A stretch of 64,000 bases of DNA from contig JBAIAA010000745.1 of assembly GCA_037893245.1 (NCBI GenBank), forward strand, positions 620,001 through 684,000. Direction: 5' to 3'. This DNA comes from Crossaster papposus. Lineage: Eukaryota > Echinodermata > Asteroidea > Velatida > Solasteridae. A model generated the notes under the pieces. That model was not told where the DNA came from, did no database searches, and was given only the letters and a program-made list of their open reading frames with translations. Positions within the stretch are counted from its first letter, which is position 1, and every line of letters starts with the position of its first letter. Shown here piece after piece: positions 57,301 through 64,000 of the stretch. The translations under genes and the position numbers were made by a program.

Positions 57301-57418
57301 GTGGTATTTCAACAATTTGTTTAGCCCTTTCAGGTTAATAATCGGTCGTATAAAACCGTCATATTTAGGTCGAAGAAAAATATTTGACAAGAACTCCTCA
57401 TTACCGGGGTTAACCTGT
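57301..57418 (-). pseudogene. DIRS/Gypsy-like reverse transcriptase fragment
   Basis: The minus strand encodes NPGNEEFLSNIFLRPKYDGF then IRPIINLKGLNKLLKYHYFK. The F-L-x-P-K-x-D-G-x-x-R-P-I-I-N-L-K-x-L-N block is the first RT motif of DIRS-type and related tyrosine-recombinase retroelements. Only this motif survives. Confidence 0.7.
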
Positions 57419-58000
57419 TTATTTGCTACGAAGACCCGCTAGCGACACTATTAGTTCAGCCCCCTAGCTACCGACCCCATTTTTGAAGTCCAAATGACAA
57501 TAGGGTCTGAAAACCAGACTAGCTCCTTTGTTCACGCATACGTCATTGCAAATTTATTTCTGGCGTTTTAACTTTTTTAAATTATTTTCACCGCAGGCTT
57601 TTCTAGGGACCCAATCAGCAATCGCAGAATTGCGATTATCAACACGTACTACCCACACGCACGAAATTCCTTGTTAAGCAGCGTTAATTAGATATGCAAC
57701 GCAGGCCAGCGTGACCGCTAAATGGGTAGTTGACTACAGGAAGACGCTATGTCCATAGACGATGTGCGCTCTGATGTCACGTGTTTACATCTGTATTCAA
57801 ATGTGCCCGTCAGTATGCGCACACATCGTGTTTCACATAAAATGTGCCTAAAGAGTGACGTCGCAGGTCACTCGCCTTTGAATTATGTGACCTCTGATGT
57901 CATCTCTTAGGCGTTCGGTGTCTGTTAATGGTCTGAGTGCCCTATGTCTAGCTACACATACAATGTATACAGAGAAAATGACACAGTTACAAAAATGAAA
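57419..58000. repeat. Dispersed repeat fragment, no gene
   Basis: tatgcaacgcaggccagcgt with ctaaatgggtagttgacta (57691-57735) matches 41428-41475, and a shared ccgcaggctttt lies upstream in both. Class unknown. Confidence 0.4.
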
Positions 58001-59635
58001 ACCTTCAATGGCTTTTCCTACTAAAAAATCATACAGTGAAAACAATAATCAAACACACATCTCAGTATAATCCTCATCTATAAAGTCTGAACTGTCAAAC
58101 ACACAAATCATAATATCATCAGGAACAATAAGATAATCCTTGGATAAAACATGGTTCTGAACAGGAATCTATCAAAAGTAAATGTGTCTACTAAATGCGA
58201 CTACACAAAAGGTTGATAACACTTCATTCAAAGTTCAAGAGTCAAAATACGTTATCTTAAAAAGTCTAAAAGGAACTAGGATGACACCTAGATAATCTGT
58301 ACATTATCAACTAATCATGAACTTCAATAACATTCCACATGCCTGCAAATAGATGACACAAAACGTCAAGTGAGTTCACTCAAAGTCATCCGGTGAAAGA
58401 GTGACTGGGGTGACCACTACTAGGCCGTATGGTGTAAATGAAAAGATGCCTAGAAAAGGAGTTTCGTCCTGACCCCCAGTGGTCTACTTTTTGAAGGCAT
58501 ATATAGTTACTAGTAGCTATTTAAAACACTATGCTAAAAGTTCTCTAAAAATATCTTGTCGAATTTGAGTTATTTCATATACAACAAATCTAATGGGGCG
58601 AAAATAACATGGGGCGAGTTGGTTTTTCTTGCGTTGTTTTTATTTAAAAAGAAATTCCACCTTATGTAAATTGACTTAAACAACTTGCCCAATATAAAAT
58701 GTACATCACAGGTCAAAGTTTTGTTTGTGACAAATATAACTTGTTACCCCTGTCTACATGTATTTGTAAATCACTCTCTTTGGCTTGATGGGTGCCCAGA
58801 TTGATCTATTTAAGTGCTGATTGATAAATAAAATGGCTTATTGAATCTGCATAAGTTAGTATTGTTTTTATTTATTGTTCTTATTATTATTATGTTATTT
58901 TTTGAGGGGGGGGGGGTGTAATCAGCTGTAATCAGCTGTTTGGTTTAAAAGGGTCAATTTAATAGGTTTCATGTAAGGCGAGCTTGTAATGAAATACATA
59001 ATAATGAACAGAAATATAAAATAAGATCCACACAAAATCTATTGTTTGTCATTATATTCTTGTCAGCACTACACATTCTTCTGTGCTCACTTATAGAACA
59101 AAGTGACATTAAAATAAACAGAATCACATGACAATTGAGGATTAACAAATACCGGTACCTGTTTTATGTTACACTGGATCTGTAACCGTACCGGGCACTA
59201 CTGAATTGTTTCTAAACAATTGTTGTGATTAAAGTCAATGTGGCAATAACATTTAAAATGACAGAAAGAGTTAATTGTATGCACAATTTGAATACATTTG
59301 TGTGAATGCCCATTTTTAGTACATGTACAATATTTTCTCAAAAAGGGGGATATTCATACTCCATAATGGATGACTTTCAGCGGTTCCAATAAGTTGAAAC
59401 TGGGTTACATTTTTCAAATACTTTCCCTGTTTACACGCAGCCCTATGGGGAAGATAACACAATAGGACAATAGGATAAACTTACCCCAATAGCGAAAATC
59501 CTTAGAAATCTATTTAACCCAGAGTGAAAACGCCATAGTGTTGAATATTACAATAGGGCAAAGGAAAACGAAAGAGGGTTACAAAGATCTTCCCACTAGT
59601 CTCCGTATGCGCGGTGATGTGCACGTATGTAGGTT
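58001..59635. other. No gene or element recognised
   Basis: AT-rich. A G run lies at 58905-58917 next to a doubled gtaatcagct. No exon-like reading frame. Confidence 0.4.
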
Positions 59636-59835
59636 TACCGTACTGTGGGCATTCCTTTGTCTTTGTGTAGTTAAAAAACGTTGACTAATTTTTTTTAAAT
59701 CGCTTCCCCAAAACAAATTTAACCTTAAATGTTGATTCTGGGCCTCTCAGCAGTTCCTCTTACTCTCTATATCCCTAACCCGTTGTTCCTCTAGCGCTCT
59801 TTTTCTAGCGCCTTATTCCTAGCCGCTGCTGTACT
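59636..59835 (-). repeat. Family K repeat, inverted copy
   Basis: The inverse of 35100-35310: gggcattcctttgtctttgt, cgcttccccaaaacaaattt, ctaacccgttgttcctctag. Non-coding. Confidence 0.6.
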
Positions 59836-60576
59836 CTTTTGAAATTGCTTAAGTCTTGCTTCCTTGTTTTGAGAAAATGGAGTTCAAAGTGCAACAGTGC
59901 CAACTATACTATCACTCATTGCAATTCAGCCATAAAAAAACGTTTTGGCCATGTGCGACTTTCCGCTTATTTTGTGGTGCTTTATTTTGATGACTTTTGA
60001 ACATTCCGAATTACCTTTGGCCTTTTCGTCTGTTCATATGTCCTGTAATAGGCTCATATTATCATAGGTTTTATTGCCAAAAGCAATTTGAAAAAAATAT
60101 TAAGGCATATGACGATAATACACGTGCCAGTGAATGTCATCGGAACAAAATTCACGGGTCCTACACAACCACTTTTTCGGGTGCAGGGGTGGCTGAGGGA
60201 CACCAATGAAAATGTTTCATGATAAATTGGTATAGGTAGATATTCAAGAGTTCTTACATAATTATACTCCCTTTGGGGTAATTTGTAAAAAAATGGCCTT
60301 CCACTAAATTTCTAAACGCAACCATCCAGTATTATTTATGTTTGCATTCATTTATTTCCTTTATTTACTTACGATAAGCCAAATCAGTAACAAGACTGGT
60401 TTCCATTTGGGAGATGCCTATTAAAATACAACCATTAGGGCCTACAGTACTTTAAAACTAAAAGTGTATATAGGTAATAACAATATAAAACAACGACAGT
60501 GGTATAACTATGAAAACATGTAAAATAAAAACAATACAACGAATAAAATGCTGATAAAAGTATCAGTAAAAATAAG
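59836..60576. other. No gene seen
   Basis: A 70-codon plus-strand frame at 59997-60209 has no recognisable motif. AT-rich otherwise. Confidence 0.4.
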
Positions 60577-60584
60577 GATAAGAA

Positions 60585-60838
60585 CAGGGATGTAGTCGAG
60601 TCCATCACAAGTCCCTGCAAGTCCCTGCAAGTCCCTGCAAGTCCCTGCAAGTCCCTGCAAGTCCATCACAAGTCCTTCAGTTCCAATTCAAATCACAAGC
60701 TATTCAAATCAGCTTTGACAAAGGCATTCCTTTGTCATTGTTCATCCAGTTACTTGTGACTGGCTTTATAAAGGGACTTGTGACTGGCTTCACGAGAGGA
60801 CTTGTGAAAGGACTTGCAGGGACTCGACTACAACCCTG
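60585..60838. mobile_element. hAT-type MITE with perfect 8-bp target duplication and 10-bp repeats
   Basis: gataagaa at 60577-60584 is repeated at 60839-60846. Ends CAGGGATGTAGTCGAGTCC and GGGACTCGACTACAACCCTG are inverted. Inside, 60609-60660 holds five tandem AGTCCCTGCA units, and the right half has several acttgtgactggctt units in inverse sense. An 8-bp duplication with CAGGG ends is the hAT pattern. Confidence 0.88.
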
Positions 60839-60846
60839 GATAAGAA

Positions 60847-61074
60847 TAACACAGCTTCGATTTAAAAGCAGTACAATTGGTACAAATGTATAAAATGCAT
60901 AATAACTGCAAGAAATTATACAATATAAAAAACCTGAATTACTGTATGATACGATAATCTACTATAATCTACAATAACGCTACAACGCTACACATTATAT
61001 ACGTCGTGGTTTAGCTTTATACGTTTTCTGCTATGATGAAGTCATAGGGTTTTTCCATGAACAATCCGTTGTGT
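60847..61074. other. No feature seen
   Basis: Short AT-rich spacer between two elements. Confidence 0.4.
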
Positions 61075-61435
61075 GCCCGGCAGAAGGGTATATTATGCGC
61101 GTATGCCCTTACGATTTGACACACACAGAATGGCAAAACACCGAAATTTACTTGCGACAATTTCGGGTAATTATCAGAGTATTAAACAGAGTGACTAAAA
61201 CCTCTCGAACACACATTTATTCCCTTAGTAAACATTTTTCCTTGAACTTAACACAAATTGTTCCCAAAAATTGTGATTCAGATGTGTGACAAATAAAAAA
61301 TATGTACGGTTTGCGATACTTGTGTGAGAACATTGGAATCATAGTACGTGTGTGGGAACATTGGAGCCTTTTAACACATTTTGTTTTTATAAAAGTGATT
61401 TTCGCGTCAGAACGCTAAATATGCCCTTCTGCCGG
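61075..61435. mobile_element. TIR element CCCGGCAGAAGGGTAT
   Basis: Left CCCGGCAGAAGGGTATATT and right AATATGCCCTTCTGCCGGG are inverted, about 360 bp overall. 61110-61230 shares sequence with 53960-54200 (cgaaatttacttgcgacaat; gtattaaacagagtga), one part being inverted relative to the other. Confidence 0.65.
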
Positions 61436-62169
61436 GTACCCGACGAATTGTAATATTTAAATACGAACGGGTATTTAATGCAATTCTTTGATTATGTTTA
61501 CAAAGTAACAAACATATTTTTGGAGGGAATTGTTTTAATAATTCCTTTTTTTAAATATATACTAAAAACAACAATTCCAGATGACTTTTGTGAAGACAAA
61601 TTTCCTCATTTCTGATTGGTCAGTTGCTGCGTAATGGATTTTGGCCTAGACAATGGATTACAGTTGAATACTGTGGCTAAATACAATACGTTTTACAGTA
61701 ACTAACACTAACATATACTATATACTAGTAAAACCGGCTAGTAAAATCATCCATGAATATATTCGTGAAAATCTTGAGGAAACCTGTTCATCTATAATAA
61801 AATATACTCAGTGGAGACCTTTTGACGCCCATTGTCCCAATTGTGCTCAGGTTTCCACGGGTATAAACCGAATTTTAAAATGTCGTTGTACACGCCGGAG
61901 CGCGATATTTCTGGAAGTACTCGATCATGATTCTTTATCAAATTATATAATACACAATGCTTTACCAAACTATCTCATACAATTTACTCCTAGTGCTTTG
62001 TTTTTAATAATCACGATATAATTTCTGATTACATTGACTACTAAACCTGCCCCATATCCTAACCCTAGGTAGTAGTTTTGGAGTAATTTGGAGTGAATAT
62101 ACATGTATATATATATATAAATCTATTTCGTGAAAAAAACTTGCGGAGACCTTTACCCTGTGGAGATGT
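61436..62169. other. No gene seen
   Basis: 61800-61860 (ggagacc, cgcccattgtcccaattgtg, tttccacgggta) resembles 62655-62700, so a diverged repeat flanks the next element. A short (ta)n run lies near 62108. Confidence 0.4.
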
Positions 62170-62177
62170 ATTCATTC

Positions 62178-62647
62178 CATAGAGCTATATTAAATTACAA
62201 GAGCGCTGACTGGATGTACGAAGTGATGCGAGCTGGGCGCATCCATGTTTGTGCACAAACCTATGGAAACCTCAAAATTTTGTACGGCTTTTTGCATACC
62301 TGCGTTTGTATTCTATACAACGCGTTTCATAGCCGATACGCCCAAAACCGAAACGCATGATCAGCAAATGAGCGCAAACATCGCAAATGCGCGTGCGTAT
62401 TCGCGCGCTGCAGTTGATTTTGCCGTGACTTTTTTTAACTGACATGACGCGCGTAAAGTTGTTTGCGTCTGTTCTACTTGCACGCGCTTTGCATTTAGAG
62501 TACACTTTCAAAGTTAAATCCATCTATTTTTATTATGTTCTACAACACGCACATGAATTCAAAATGTCTGCGTACAGAATGGATTCAAAGGATCTCCGCG
62601 CGTAAGAATGAAGAGTTAGCGCTCTAGTAATTTAATATAGCTCTATG
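62178..62647. mobile_element. TIR element with perfect 8-bp target duplication ATTCATTC
   Basis: ATTCATTC at 62170-62177 and 62648-62655 flanks CATAGAGCTATATTAAATTA at the left. The inverse TAATTTAATATAGCTCTATG is at the right, about 29 bp of TIR out to GAGCGCT. Length 470 bp. It split an older sequence whose halves, accctgtggaga and tctccacagggta, are themselves inverted. 57105-57140 shares its right subterminal sequence (gcgcgtaagaatgaggagtt). Confidence 0.88.
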
Positions 62648-62655
62648 ATTCATTC

Positions 62656-63135
62656 CCATTGTCCCGATTGTGTTCACGTCTCCACAGGGTACCGTATTTT
62701 CCTCCTCCTGCGTTACATACCAAGTGTGAACATTGATTCTTTGTATTCGTGTAGTTAAGAATTTTCCACCAAATTTTCACCAAAATACACCGTTACAATT
62801 TGTTTTACCTACATTTGTTATCGTGATCCCATCCAGTGTTCCTCTTTTCAAAGATAACCCTATAATCCCATTTTACCTCCAACCCCACCCCCCTCCCCCC
62901 ACCTCCCTCCGAAAAGGATAATAATGTACTCGGGCAAGTGTGACGCAAGAGTGATGCAAGAGTGGTATCAATAATTAAAAGCTAATGTGTTCCTCTCAGA
63001 TTACTTGTTTTTATATTCACATGCGTGTGTTAAATAATTGTTCTCAACGCATGGACATTGTTACGGCTTCCACTGGCAAACATGACAGAAATTTCGTTCA
63101 GCCCACACTAGTAATAAACTCCCCACTGCATAATA
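62656..63135. other. Downstream of the 63.1-kb gene: no feature seen
   Basis: Contains a C-rich run near 62885-62905. A polyadenylation signal for the minus-strand gene is not obvious within 100 bp. Confidence 0.4.
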
Positions 63136-63552
63136 TTAATAACGCTCGTGCACATTGATGAGGGCTTCGGTTTTAAAGCCGTTCCCAATAGAACCAATAA
63201 CAACCAAGTCGTTGGTCTCCACACGCAATGGAACTAAGTTGTATTCAAAGCTCCGGGTGACCGAATGTTTCTGGGTGTTGCCATGGTAATACATACGGTC
63301 AAAATCTTCTGGGCCTTTTCTTTGGGAAACCTCAATGCCTAACCTGGTTTGATCGATGTTACGACGAAATGGGACAGACCACATGATATTTACGTACTGA
63401 GGTTGGTCTTCTATTAGTCCTTGCACTGAGAAGGACGCGGTCCCGTAGGTACTTGTCGCCGTTCCTGGATACTTTTCAGCTACAAAGACTTCGACCGACC
63501 ACGGTTCCACGTCGTGTTGGGCCGTAACCAACTGACCGCCTTTTGGAAAGAC
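63136..63552 (-). CDS. Probable actinoporin-like pore-forming protein, last exon
   Basis: The minus strand is open for 138 codons from a CCAATAAG acceptor to TAA (complement 63136-63138). The peptide runs from VFPKGGQLVTAQHDVEPW to NVHERY. The block NIMWSVPFRRNIDQTRLGIEV resembles the conserved MWSVP(F/Y) core of the actinoporin fold (cytolysin PF06369-type beta-sandwich), followed by a YYHGNTQ aromatic stretch and a basic/aliphatic last strand. Such proteins bind membrane lipids; non-toxic relatives are also known. The N-terminal pore-forming helix expected in active members is not in this exon, and upstream exons were not resolved. Function is therefore inferred from fold only. Confidence 0.6.
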   Translation of the reverse strand, partial: VFPKGGQLVTAQHDVEPWSVEVFVAEKYPGTATSTYGTASFSVQGLIEDQPQYVNIMWSVPFRRNIDQTRLGIEVSQRKGPEDFDRMYYHGNTQKHSVTRSFEYNLVPLRVETNDLVVIGSIGNGFKTEALINVHERY

Positions 63553-64000
63553 CTTATTGGGACGGAATGAAAGTATAAAAAGAGCAAGAGCAACTATAGG
63601 TTTGAGAACAATACATGTTTAAGGGTTTCTCCCTTTAATAAAACTAGTACGGTGCCCGTTCAAAAATGTGCCGTTCGGAACAGGAAAATTGCTTGGCCTC
63701 TAGACCCATACTCCATGTGGTGGTAGCCTTTTCGGGCAAATCTGTGAAACGCAAAGCGACTGGAGCCGGAGACCACAGTACGAGTGGCACAGTCACTTGG
63801 CTTTTTTCCACTTGTCTTTTTTCTTCTTCTTTGTTTAACCAATCACTAGATGCCAGCAACATTGACCTATGCAAATTACAAATGCGCCGTATATTAGGGC
63901 CATTTTCAAAACCCTGGCAAAGGCTCCGTACCGGCTCTATCACCTGCCAAACTGCACGAACGAAGCCTTAACTGAGATGAAGCTGTGGTTTAGAAATTGG
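63553..64000. other. Upstream of the 63.1-kb exon: unresolved
   Basis: Frames are open on both strands across 63644-63971, but none has splice support tied to the downstream exon. One minus frame holds a short AIFLFRTAH stretch before an in-frame TGA. It could be a decayed exon or intron sequence. Confidence 0.35.

Noticed and set aside
63644..63971. Frames of about 100 codons on both strands upstream of the actinoporin-like exon
   Set aside because: Opposite-strand frames overlap fully and none shows splice signals in phase with the downstream exon. A short AIFLFRTAH stretch is suggestive but is followed by a stop.

Overview
The window is eukaryotic. Coding exons have GT/AG junctions and consistent codon phases, introns run to several kb, and most of the sequence is non-autonomous transposon debris. 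Protein and repeat content suggest a marine invertebrate deuterostome. An echinoderm such as a sea star is my best guess: a NACHT-LRR receptor with a Death domain, a bilaterian taspase-1, a CCCTAA-type telomeric block and tRNA-derived SINEs with a GCGCTATATAAG-type tail. The species cannot be fixed from sequence alone.

Region 1 (1-9034, minus strand) is the 5' part of an NLR-type innate immune receptor. Five exons join in perfect phase. They encode a basic N-terminal leader, a ubiquitin-like domain ending in a glycine run, a Death domain, a NACHT ATPase with intact Walker A and B, and an LRR tail. The tail is at least sixteen 156-bp (52-aa) tandem units and runs off the left edge. The units are nearly identical, but their differences cluster in the exposed x positions of the LxxLxL strands. 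This is the most interesting system in the window.

Region 2 (about 9.0-34.3 kb) has no recognisable host gene. It is a mosaic of SINEs, LINE 3' tails and RT relics, terminal-inverted-repeat elements with TA, TTAA, 8-bp or 9-bp target duplications, several large palindromes, and a 2-2.7 kb unit present about three times. One palindrome carries telomere-like CCCTAA repeats, one is a four-copy nested inverted array, and one is rich in TGACGTCA.

Region 3 (34339-50620, plus strand) is taspase-1 (TASP1). Nine coding exons join in phase into 369 codons, including the autocleavage Asp-Thr. The last roughly 30 residues expected for the family were not found. Its introns hold at least a dozen mobile-element insertions, including a mariner relic.

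Region 4 (50.6-63.1 kb) is again transposon-rich: a 2-kb TIR element packed with AAGATGGCCGCC-type repeats, a piggyBac transposase relic, a DIRS-like RT fragment, and two elements with perfect 8-bp target duplications. At 63136-63552 (minus) lies the last exon of a probable actinoporin-like membrane-active protein; its upstream exons are not resolved.
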